DNA of 64,000 nucleotides from Beroe forskalii (Eukaryota > Ctenophora > Nuda > Beroida > Beroidae): NCBI GenBank assembly GCA_011033025.1, contig WFMF01000145.1:62001-126000 (forward strand), in the 5' to 3' direction. Shown one piece after another: positions 25,701-37,700 of the stretch; the stretch's first letter is position 1, and each line of letters begins with the position of its first letter. The position numbers were made by a program, and so were the translations under genes. The notes beneath the pieces were generated by a model. That model was not told the origin of the DNA, made no database searches, and saw only the letters and a program-made list of their open reading frames with translations.

Positions 25701-28700
25701 GTGGACTACAAATGGTATTGTGAACAACAATATCCTAGAATCTCTAATGATAATCGAGATGCATATTGTGATGGTTATTCGGATTGTCTAACTGACGAAT
25801 GTAACTGTCAGTCGACCAGTAACAATAATGAATCAAATTCAGTTTTCTTCTGTCTCGATAAATCTGGCTGTATCTCTATCAAGAACGTTTGTGACGGAAA
25901 GCACGACTGCAAAGATGGATCTGACGAGTGTATATGCGAGGGATATATCCAGCTGAATTGCTCGGTATTAGCTTACAAATCGCATTGCATATCACTGGAG
26001 GCGTTTTGCTGGAAGCTGTTTAAGAAGTCGTGGAGGCAAAGGTTGCTGCTGAAGTGCACTTCAAAAAGGAATCTCTTGGATAAGTGCAAAGGTTTTAGAT
26101 CAAGGGGATTAAAAAGAAAAACTAACCCAATTGACACATGCTTTTTAGAAAATCCTTGGTCACTTGTTAAAGCTGTTGCTGGTGCAGCCCTCAATGGAGA
26201 ATTTGGTGGCATTATTTCTTTTTGCAAAAGCAATTGTTCAAAATATTACGGTGGTAAAAACTGGGGATTCTACTGTAATATGCTTCGACCCTTTGGTCCA
26301 GATGGGGTGGAAGGTCATTCAATCTTTTGTTCTGGAGAGTACCACTTTCCCAATATCATTTGTGATGGCCATATTGATCTGTGATTAGGCCATAACTGTC
26401 CTGATTTTTACTGACTGTGAAAATGAAAAATTAGATGAAATGAACTGTCCTGGAGATCGGTTTTACTGAACTGCTGGAAATAGTAGTCCTGAATGGGTTT
26501 TCTCCCACTGAATGGAATTTGTGATAATGTCAAAAGATTGCTCAATTGCTGCCAACAGCCAAAATTGGTGGGATACATGTCATCATCTGAACTTTTGATA
26601 AATTCTAAAGTTGTGCTAGTCCTCACATTAATAAGCTGTATTTCAATAATCCTACTGAATGGAATACAAGGATACACCTGCCTTTGTCACTCCATCTTTT
26701 TTGCCACCCATATTGGTGGAAATCAATAGACTAATCACGCTGCAGGTTTATCTCTTCGACATGCTAGTTTATCAAGCTAATAATTGCTACTTTAGTCATC
26801 ATGCTCAAAGGCGATTATTGCGAATTTGATAGGGATTGGAGGGCAAGTAACTATTGTATTCTTCTGGGAATACTTTAAACTTTATCATCCCACGGTTCAC
26901 TTCTTTCTATTGTGCATCTGAGTGTAGTGAGGTCCATTTCACTGCTGTCAAACAATACCATTCATATCAGAAGGCGGGTTATTCTACGCATATCAGTTGC
27001 TCTTTTATGTCTCAATGTTTTAAATTCTATCTTTCCTGTTATTCCGCTGCCATTCGTACAGGATATCTTTAGAACAGAAATTTACTTAACTCACCCTCGC
27101 AAAAATCCGTCCTTCAAGGGTAATCCAATTAACTTTACGACTCTTGAAGGAACTTATGATCGAGTTTTTGGCAGGAGAGAATCGAATAAAAACACTATTT
27201 TAAGAGATTTCAGGAGCACAACCTCCGATGATGAAGTTTGGCATACCACCGATATCAGTTACTACGGATCATCTGCCCTATGTTTGCACAACGTTTTCAA
27301 GTCCCAAGTTTCATTCTATCTTTACAAGATCTTATATCTGGTGGTCATTGTGTTGCTTTTACTCCTCATGTCGGCAGCTTATACTGCGATTATTGCTAAA
27401 AATAAGCGCAGCAAGAAGAGCTTACGAGATAAAGATGGGGGAAGACATAATCATAGAAATGATTATTCAATATCGTTAACGACAAAGCTTTTGTGGATGG
27501 TTGGCACCCAGCTGTTGTGTTGGTTCCCGTTCATTGGAGCTGTCATTTATTACATGTGTAAGGGAGATGACTCACCCCCAAATATTGTTTTTGAGGTGAT
27601 TTTCTTCTTTGTCATACCAATTAACAGTCTCCTTAATCCACTGTACCACAGTAAGTTGTATTGTGTCGTAGTTAAAGCCACAAGAGCATTGTTCGCGTGC
27701 TGCAAGTCGAAGAAAGCTGAAGATGAAAACCCGGAAATCATTGAAATGAAGGATCTAAAACAATGAAATGGCCATATCGGCACTTGAACCAGTTCCTCAA
27801 TAATGATTAGCAGGATCATGAAAGTATTTAATCTTCATGCTTTTATTTGTCATGGTGAGGACTGAATGCCCATTTATAAAGCCCCGTCAACAATTCCAGT
27901 ATCGAATAATTTAGCGTTTGCTGCTTTATGTTATGCTTATTATTAATTAGTTTCCCTCAAAAATAGCTCGAGTCTGTAATTTTTATTGGGCTATGAAAAA
28001 TTGTAAATTTGTGAAACGATACTATTGTACGATTTTTGTACGATTATTGAGTTAGTTTGTGCGATTTTCGAGTTAGTTGTTTTAAGGGCATTAGAACCCT
28101 ATTTTCTAATCTGATAGAGGGGTTCACATTTATGCAGCTACTAAACATGCCTTAAGAGGCCTAAAAACATGATGATATCAATTTGAAGTGTAAGGAAACA
28201 AGAGAATGGATTGGAATTTTTCATGCAGTAGAAAGTATTCAATCAATTTGAATGTAGCCCTTGAAATTTGCGAACGAGGTGCTTCCTAGCAGCGTCGAGT
28301 GATCTGACGAGCTGTGTATTTGCAAGCCCAACGGCCCAGTGACAGAACCCTAGCGAGCGAGAGAGCGTCGCTCGACAACAAACAGCCACGTTAGTGGCGA
28401 CCCAAAACGTCCAAACGACCGAATTTTCATTGAAATTAGCATTGAAATTCCCAATGAAATTAGCATAAACGAAACCAAATCGGCTGTTAATTACCTACGA
28501 TACTGTTCAAAAGCCGCCAAATTATAACCGTGATTTATAATTACTAGGTACTTCATTGTGTTTGACAATTGTACAGCTTCATTTATGTTGTGAAGAGTAA
28601 GGATAATCCTGACAAAAGTCTGTAGTACATTTACGATTACTGGCTCAAGCCCTCGCAGCTGTATTGTACCGCAAAACTTGTGATACCGTACTATAAACAT

Positions 28701-31700
28701 CTATAATAATGCGTGAGATATTTGCTTGTGTTTGAAATAAACTTGAATTAACCATACGTTAATTATGTGTAATATTTGATCACGTGGGAAAACTTCAAAG
28801 TAGTCTCGTTCAAATGTTAGTCCAAATGATGAAGGCACACGCAGCTCTAAAATGTGCTGGTCGTCAGAAAAAAGCTTAAAAAGCTACGCTCGCTGGTGTT
28901 GGTCGCCATGCTCGACGACCACAATACAATTACAGGTAAAATCTCATCCTACGCTCGCTGGTCGTCAGGGCTGCGCTCGATGGTGTGGTCGCCGGCAAAT
29001 AAATACTTACAATATTCACTGTGTAAACTGTTTTGGCTATAACTTGAGAACGAATAGATATTTTTTCAAAATTATTTTTTCCTCTGGTAGATAAATGATT
29101 TACGAAGATTCTAAGCATGCTTGAATATGTTTATCATCAATAACAAACTGTTGAAACACAAGTAAATATTTAGTTTACGAAAATCCATGTTTTAGCTGTA
29201 ACATTGCATCTGAGCAATATTTTTTTCAAAATTCTTTTTCCCTCTGGTATAGGTTTGTTATGCGAAGATTCTAAACATGCTTAAATGTGTTGATTATTAA
29301 TAACAAGCTGTTGAAACACAAGGAAATATTCAGTTTATGAAAAAAATCTAGTTTTGGCTATAACAATGCGCCTGGTCGATATATTTATTAAATTCTTTTT
29401 TCTCAAGTTGATAAATAATCCATGAAATTTTTCATAATGCTTCAGAGGCTTAGTAGCAACGAAAAGCGGTTGAAACACAAGGAAATGTTTAGTTTCTAAA
29501 AGCTAACTTTCGGTTGAAACATTGCATCTGATTGTTATTTTTTCAAAATTCTTTTTCCTTTTGTTAGATGAATGTTTTTTCGAAGGTTCTAAACATGCTA
29601 AAATAATTGAGTAATGCCAACCAACTGTTGAAACACAAGGAAATATTAAGTTTATGAAAAACTAAGTTTTGGCTCTAACACCTCCTCTGATCGATATTTC
29701 TTCCAAATTCTTTTTTCCTCTGGTAGATGAACGTCCTAATGCTCAGATGGGAAATACCATAAAATTTTTCGCCTGCGGCGGGCTGTTGTGATCAAATTAT
29801 ACATTACAAAATTGAGCTTACAAGCAGATTCGGATGGGAAAACCACGAAATTTTTCGCCTGCGGCGAGCTGTTGTGATCAAATTATACATTACCAAATTG
29901 ATCTTAGAGGCATACTCAGATAGGAAATAGCATAAAATTTTTCGCCTGCGGCGGGCTGTTGTGATCAAATTATACATGACCAAATTGATATTAGAGGCAC
30001 ATTCAGATGGGAAATACCATGAAATTTTTCGCCTGCGGCGAGCTGTTGTGATTAAATTATACATTACCAAATTGATCTTAGGGGCATTGTGTCGATGTGT
30101 ATATGGGTTTATGTCGGCATGCACGTGCACTGTGCAGATAGGGAAAATGCTTGCGTTTCTATGGTAGCATGTGATGTGTGCGAATTTAATTTCTGGCTTT
30201 TTGATCTTTTTGCTACTCCCCCAGAAATTGTAACTTTGGCTCTGATTCGAATTCTTCCCTCCCCAATCGCGTTTTTGTCTTACAATAGAATTACTGTAAT
30301 TTCTGAAAAGTGGCTGGAAAATGGAAGTGGCGAAATTCGTCATAAAACTGGCGTAAATTCATCATGAAACTGGCGTAAATTCGTCATAAAACTGGTGTAA
30401 ATTCGTCATTCAGTCAAGTCTCCTAGCAACTCTTACATTTGCGTGCGCACGACACGCGCGTGAACGCTTGGGCAGGTGTGAAATTGTTGGTGTAAGTTCA
30501 TGCGCGGCACTGTTGGAATCAAACAAGCCACACGAATTACGATATCAGTTGAAATTATTATGTAGAGCATCCAAGAGTTGTGAATTGAGAATCAAAGCAA
30601 AGATGATGAACATTGAAAAGTTTTCCACAAAAAATAGTTTCTCTCCTTCTTTAACTATTCTGTTTCAGCGGAGGGCCCAGCATTTGCGCCGCACACTGCT
30701 GCTTGGAGCTCCGAGAAAATTAAGCGGCTTTCTCATGAACTACTGAGCTCTGAACAAATACTCACACTGCTCTCAGTGTTACAATCACTCATTCGGGTTA
30801 CACATTAGATGTTACATTTTCATTGATGGAAGTTCTGCGCTGCGATTGTGATCATATACTTCTAGCTGGGGGAGGGAAATTGAGCACCTGCATACGGGAA
30901 CAATGGACAAAAAATGTGCCGGCAGGCGCATTTTTTGTTCGATGTGGTGAAAAGTTTTCATTAATATTAATTATTTACGTCCGAAATTTGTGAACGAGGT
31001 GGGGCATAGTGAGCTTTGTATTAGCTGACCCAGCGGGCCTGTTAGTTTTCAAATAATTTCTCAAATGAGCAATAGGACTACAAACATTTGTATCGCAATG
31101 GTGTTCTGCCATACCTTCTATATCCAAAGTTTCAACTTTAAAGTCTAGAAAGTAGATCTTATCCACTGCTTCAGCCTTTATAATCCATTACGTCAGTTTC
31201 CATAGGTCAGGTTCCCTCTTCTTGCTACTTCGAGTGACTGAATTGCTGTGCTATGAGAGTCTCTGCAACGCTGGTATTTATTTTTGCGATTGGGGTCCGG
31301 ACATCAGAGAAAGAAATTATTAAGATTGGAGATGGGATTATTTTCTTGTCACTTGGGGACACTCCATTAATCACTTCATGGAGATACTCCATTGATCAGA
31401 ACTGCATTGTTCTTGCAACTGATCGTCTCCGTGTCGTTGATCATTGGGATGCTTTTATAGATAGGAATACAGTCGTATTGGAATCAAAAGGTACCCTGAT
31501 ATCAGCTATAAATTCATCATCAGTTTGTGAATTTAACATGGATTATCTTTACTTGATGGAACTTTTCAGCCAAAATTCATATTCCTCAATGATGCAAAGA
31601 TTGGTGGACTACAATTGGTATTGTGAACCACAAAATCCTAGAATCTCTAATGATAATCGAGCTGCATATTGTGATGGTTATTCGCATTGTCTAACTGACG

Positions 31701-34700
31701 AATGTAACTGTCAGTCGACCGGTAACAATAATGAATCAAACTCAGTTTTCTTCTGTCTTGATAAATCTGGCTGTATCTCTATCAAGAACGTTTGTGACGG
31801 AAAGCACGACTGCAAAGATGGATCTGACGAGTGTATATGCGAGGGATATATCCAGCTGAATTGCTCGGTATTAGGTTACAAATCGCACTGCATATCACTG
31901 GATAAGTTTTGCTGGAAGCTGTTTGAGAAGTCATGGAGGCAGAGGTTGCTGCTGAAGTGCACTTCAAAAAGGAATCTCTTGGATAAGTGCAAAGGTTTTA
32001 GATCATGGGGATTGAAAAGAAAAACTAACCCAATTGACACATGCTTTTTAGAAAATCCTTGGTTAATTGTCAAAGGTGTTACTGGTGCATCCCACAATGG
32101 GAAATTTGGTGGCATTGTTTCTTTTTGCAAAAGCAATTGTTCAAAATACTACGATGGTAAAAACTGGAGATTTTACTGTAATATGCTTCTACCCTATATT
32201 CCAAGTGGGATGATGGGTCATTCAATCTTTTGTTCTGGAGAGTATCATTATGTCAATATCATTTGTGATGGCCATATTGACTGTGAAAATGAAAAATTAG
32301 ATGAAATGAACTGTCCTGATCGGTTTTACTGTGCTGGAAATAGTACTGAATGGGTTTCTCCCGAAAAAGTTTGTGATAATGTCAAAGATTGCTCAACTGG
32401 GTTGGACGAATGTACGAAATGCAACATGGGATACATGTCATCGTCTGAACTTTTGATAAATTCTAAAGTTGTGCTAGTCCTAACATTAATAAGCTGTATT
32501 TCAATAATCCTACTGAATGGAATACAAGGATACACCTGCCTTGTCACTCCATCTGCCACCCATATTGGTGGAATCAATAGATTAATCACGCTGCAGGTTT
32601 ATCTCTTCGACATGCTAATGGGGGTTTATCAAGCACTGCTAATAATTGCTACTTTAGTCATCATGCTCAAAGGCGATAATTGCGAATTTGATCGGGATTG
32701 GAGGGCAAGTAACTATTGTATTCTTCTGGGAATACTTTACACTTTATCCTCCTACGGTTCACTTCTTTCTATTGTGCATCTGAGTGTAGTGAGGTCCATT
32801 ACGCTGCTGTCAAACAATACCATTCACATCAGAAGGCGGGTTATTCTACGCATATCAGTTGCTCTTTTATGTCTCAATGTTTTAAATTCTATCTTTCCTG
32901 TTATTCCGCTGCCATTCGTACAGGATATCTTTAGAACAGAAATTTACTTAACTCACCCTCGCAAAAATCCGTCCTTCAAGGGTAATCCAATTAACTTTAC
33001 GACTCTTGAAGGAGCTTATGAACGAGTTTATGGTAGGAGAGAATCGAATAAAAACACTATTTTAAGAGATTTCAGGACCACAACCTCCGATAATGAAGTT
33101 TGGCATACCACCGATATCAGTTACTACGGAACATCCGCCCTATGTTTGCACAACGTTTTCAAGTCCCAAGTTTCATTCTATCTTTACAAGATCATATATC
33201 TGGTGGTCATTGTGTTGCTTTTACTCCTCATGTCGGCAGCTTATACTGCGATTATTGCTAAAAATAAGCGCAGCAAGAAGAGCTTACGAGATAAAAATGG
33301 GGAAAGACATAATCACAGAAATGATTATTCAATATCGTTAACGACAAAGCTTTTGTGGATGGTTGGCACCCAGCTGTTGTGTTGGTTCCCGTTCATTGGA
33401 GCTGTCATTTATTACATGTGTAAGGGAGATGATTCACCCCCAAATATTGTTTTTGAGGTGATTTTCTTCTTTGTGATACCAATTAACAGTCTCCTCAATC
33501 CACTGTACCACAGTAAGTTGTATTGTGTCGTAGTTAAAGCCACAAGAGCATTGTTCGCTTGCTGCAAGTCGAAGAAAGCTGAAGATGAAAACCCGGAAAT
33601 CATTGAAATGAAGGATCTAAAACAATGAAATGGCCATATCGGCAATTGAACCAGTTCCTCAATAACGATTAGCAGGATCATGAAAGTATTTAATCTTCAT
33701 GCTTTTATTTGTCATGGTGAGGACTGAATGCCCATTTATAAAGCCCCGTCAACAATTCCAGTATCGAATAACAACGTTTGCTGCTTCATGTTATGCTTAT
33801 AATTAATTAGTTTCCCTCAAAAATAGCTCGAGTCTGTAATTTTTATCGTGCTATGAAAAATTTTAAATTTGTGGAAAGATACTATCACGACTTGAATGGG
33901 GCCAAGGTATCAGGGGAGGGTTTTTTAGGGAATAAGGATCATGTACCTAAATATACCTAATCATCTCAAAAACATCAAACACGATGGAAATATGGTGTAT
34001 TTTTCGATAATTCCAATTTCTAAAAAGGTCCCAAAAACTTCTTTTTCCTTCCTGGATCACAATGCATAATACCATACCCCCTCCCTCAGGTTCGAGAGAA
34101 GCTCTCCTTGAAGCAGCTAGCCGGTATCGTGTACCTGTTCTCTAAAAACGTGCACGACCCCGACCTGACGACCTCCATGCAAAACATGGCGTGCAAGATA
34201 CTGATCAACATCGTGGATTTCATCAACAAGAAGAGCGAAAAGGAGAGCATTTACTCGGGGAGAGAGCTCATGATGCGCATGTTAGAGGTGAGCAAAACCC
34301 AAAATATAATACTCCTTCGTGGTACACTCCATGGCTGTTACCCGTGCAAAGGCCTGCGGTTAGTTCTTTTATCTTATTGTGGAAAGATGATTATCCGGAC
34401 TGCCATTCTGTGTGTTTCATTTTAAAGCGTTGTGAAACTCGGCAAATTCACATTGACTTATTATAGGACTGCCAAACTGTGTGTTTTATTTCTAAGTCTT
34501 GTAAAACTCGGCAAATCACAATGACTCATTATAGGACTGCCATCCTGCCTGCAACACCGTGTTTTGTTCAGGTTTTTGTGCAGAAGTTCCAGACGATAGC
34601 AAAGCACGTGCTGCCCCAGCTCTTTGCTCGGTGTGCTAAGCAAGTAGGCTCCGAGATACCCACCTCCCTTCCTCCAGAAGCGGTTAGTGGTATCATCAGC

Positions 34701-37700
34701 GTATTAGCTTACCCACGGGTCCATGCGACATTGACCAATCAGCACGCGAGTTGACTGCAAACTCGTTTGCTGATTGGTCAATGCCATGACGATGTTGGGA
34801 TGCTAACACGCCATTTGGACTGCGTAGGACCACGGGAGCTGGCAACTAGAGTAGATGCCATGGCATTTGACAAAGTCATGAATCGTTATAACTAGTTTTG
34901 ATGGCGGTGTAGCTTAGTTTGCTGAAGACAATTTATGATGTTTTAGCTCAGTTTGTTAGAGACACATGGTGACGGTTTAGCTCGATCTAAGACAAGAATA
35001 TTTACAGCTTAGTTTTTGTTAAGTTTTGCTATCCACAGGAAGCCCTGAACGAGGCAGCCATGTCATCTACTGCTGGTAAGAAGGGTCAGAACAGTCTGGC
35101 GATGGCAGCGCAGGACTGCAGGATACTCGTCAAAACACTGGGTGAGAATTCTTTGCAGTTACTTTAGCACCTCCGGAGCTGTAAAGCATGAAATTATTGA
35201 ATTTCATTGAGTTTTTAGGAATAAGAACTTAGAATTTAAGCTCTGCTTTTACTGTAAGCAATGGTAAACCTACCCTCTCTTCCGCCCATTGTACAATACG
35301 AACCCCCTTCATTTTTAAATTTATTGCCACGAAGTTTCTTATATTAGAAAGTTTGAGATGTCTCACATTTAAAGAAGTGTTCTCGGTATTGAATAAGAAG
35401 AGTGAAATACAATTCCATTTTCATAATAATGTTCAACACCAAAAAATTTTACTTGCATCTAGAATCAAATCTTAAAGAAGATCAATAGCTTCTTGAAATG
35501 TGTACAGTAGATTAATTAATCTAAAACCACTTAATTAAATTGTCCAATGTCCACTGTCCACTGTCCAATTCCTGCCTCTCAACACCCCATTACTCCACGG
35601 TGACAGAGATAGGGTCGGAGGTGATGGTTTCACCGTTGTGTTCCAGGGTCAGGACCCAATCTCCCTCGGTCAGATGATATCCTTTCCAGACTCCGATCCT
35701 CCGGAACAGGAATCCTTTCTTGTGGTCGTGTTTAGCGTTCTGACAGTTCTCCACGCCAGCTCCTTTTACCTTGCAGATGCTGGCCTGCACCTCAGTCACC
35801 ACTTCTCCGGCACTGTCTGTGATGGTGTAGGAAACGTGGCATTTCTCTCCCGCATGGCAGGTTTTGCTGGTAAATCTCGGGGTGATGGTTAGTGTGTCAT
35901 CTTCAACAGCCAGACTTAGCTCCTCCGATACTGGGTCTGAAGGAAGTGAGGAATCTTCAGGAGGATTCTAAATCATACTTTAAATTAGCGCTATTCTGGC
36001 AAAGTATTTCATTAAGTGCTGGAATCATGTAGTTGGTATTGGAGTTCCTTGTCGAATACATTCCTATTTCCTAGTACCTCCTATTCTCTGTGTTTTGAAA
36101 CTCACCGCAGCCATTCCTCTTGAAGTAGCTGGTGAACCTATCATCACCTTTATAGCTTGCCACCTTCTCCCGGTATGCCTCATAGCCCGCCTCTCCCTTG
36201 TTCACTACGGTATTTCCATCTGCTGACGCCAGGTCACAGGCACCGATGCTGAAATGGATGAGAATTACCTTACAACAAATTCATATTATGATGTGTTGTA
36301 AATCCGTTAGGGCACCATACTTCTTTGCTGAGAAAGTCTCAATGAAATGGCTACTTCATAAAATACACAGGCACTGAAGGCCAACCCTCAATTTTTTGGA
36401 TATTGAAGTCACCAACAGGGGGCTTAATCTTTGAGATTTAGGGGGTTTCCCTGGCATAGAATATCTTAAAACCCTTACTGTTCATAGCAGCGGAAACCGT
36501 CACACAGATCGTCAGTTTTGCACATTTCGAAGGCCTGCTGGGCCGGGGACTCGTAGTCGCCGTTCTTCCAGATCACTGGACGGGTGTACTCTCTGGCAGC
36601 GTTCTTAACCCGCCAATTGAACATCCAACCCACTTCCTGGTCGTAACATGGGAACTGAGCAGCTCCCAAACCTGGGGTTAGGTGGTGAGGGCTCCCAAAC
36701 CTGGGGTTAGGTGGTGAGGGCTCCCAAACCTGGGGTTAGGTGGTGAGGGCTCCCAAACCTGGGGTTAGGTGGTGAGGGCTCCCAAACCTGGGGTTAGGTG
36801 GTGAGGGCTCCCAAACCTGGGGTTAGGTGGTGAGGGCTCCCAAACCTGGGGTTAGGTGGTGAGGGCTCCCAAACCTGGGGTTAGGTGGTGAGGGCTCCCA
36901 AACCTGGGGTTAGGTGGTGAGGGCTCCCAAACCTGGGGTTAGGTGGTGAGGGCTCCCAAACCTGGGGTTAGGTGGTGAGGTCTCCCAAACCTGGGGTTAG
37001 GTGGTGAGGGCTCCCAAACCTGGGGTTAGATGGTGAGGGCTCCCAAACCTGGGGTTAGGTGGTGAGGGCTCCCAAACCTGGGGTTAGGTGGTGAGGGCTC
37101 CCAAACCTGGGGTTAGGTGGTGAGGGCTCCCAAACCTGGGGTTAGTGGTGAGGCTCCCAAACCTGGGGTTAGGTGGTGAGGGCTCCCAAACCTGGGGTTA
37201 GGTGGTGAGGGGAGCAAGTAAGGAGAGAGGGGATCATGGGTTTATTTAACCTTGCAGATCGAAGTTTAAATAAACCCGAAATTCAAATAAAACTTGACAC
37301 ATTATTTTATATTTCCACACCAAATGAATGAAAGTAAGAGTGCTATGGTTGAATAATACGAACCAAGGAAAGCCACGAAAAGTACCAGAGTAGTTGCCAT
37401 CTTTTACTGCCTACAAATAGTTGTTGAGGTTAAAGGATTGATATCAACTTGACAGGTAATAAACTTGTCTTTCTGTGATTCGGACAAAGGGAAGAACATT
37501 TTCATGAACATTACTGATATAGGAACTTACAGCTGACATTTCATGATGCTGGCTAACGCTACTTAGATTTCCTTGGATATTTAGAGATGTCTTTAAACAG
37601 TGACTGAAGTTTCCACGCTTTGAATAAGGAAAGTAGAGTATTATTACATATTCAGAATAATTTTCAAAAACAAAAATCATGCTTGCATCTAAAATCCAAT

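Larger units (their letters stand above)
17655..33880 (+). repeat. Tandem segmental triplication carrying the receptor genes
   Basis: A block of about 5 kb is repeated: the same 3' flank (TGTACGATTTTTGTACGATT and the following ~170 bp) occurs at about 17655, 22590 and 28030, each time preceding or following a receptor copy. A shared upstream flank beginning GTGCTTCCTAGCAGCG occurs near 18414, 22841 and 28282. Homology ends abruptly near 33880, after the third gene. Insertions or replacements distinguish the units: about 580 bp at 17833-18411, 1.0 kb at 23892-24907, and 28339-30080. That a 3'-flank copy precedes gene copy 1 suggests an original breakpoint inside this flank, or a lost fourth copy. 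Confidence 0.8.

Noticed and set aside
29804-30343. 179-codon minus-strand open frame
   Set aside because: It translates the 82-bp tandem repeat plus receptor-array flank and shows repetitive low-information sequence.
35638-35892. Plus-strand 84-codon open frame repeated at 37835, 40063 and 47247
   Set aside because: It is the antisense of exon 4 of the secreted-protein gene; the minus frame has splice junctions, signal peptide and conserved cysteines, and the plus frame has none of these.
36663-37211. Regular 29-bp repeats resembling a CRISPR array
   Set aside because: Units are directly abutting with no spacers, and the setting is an animal intron.
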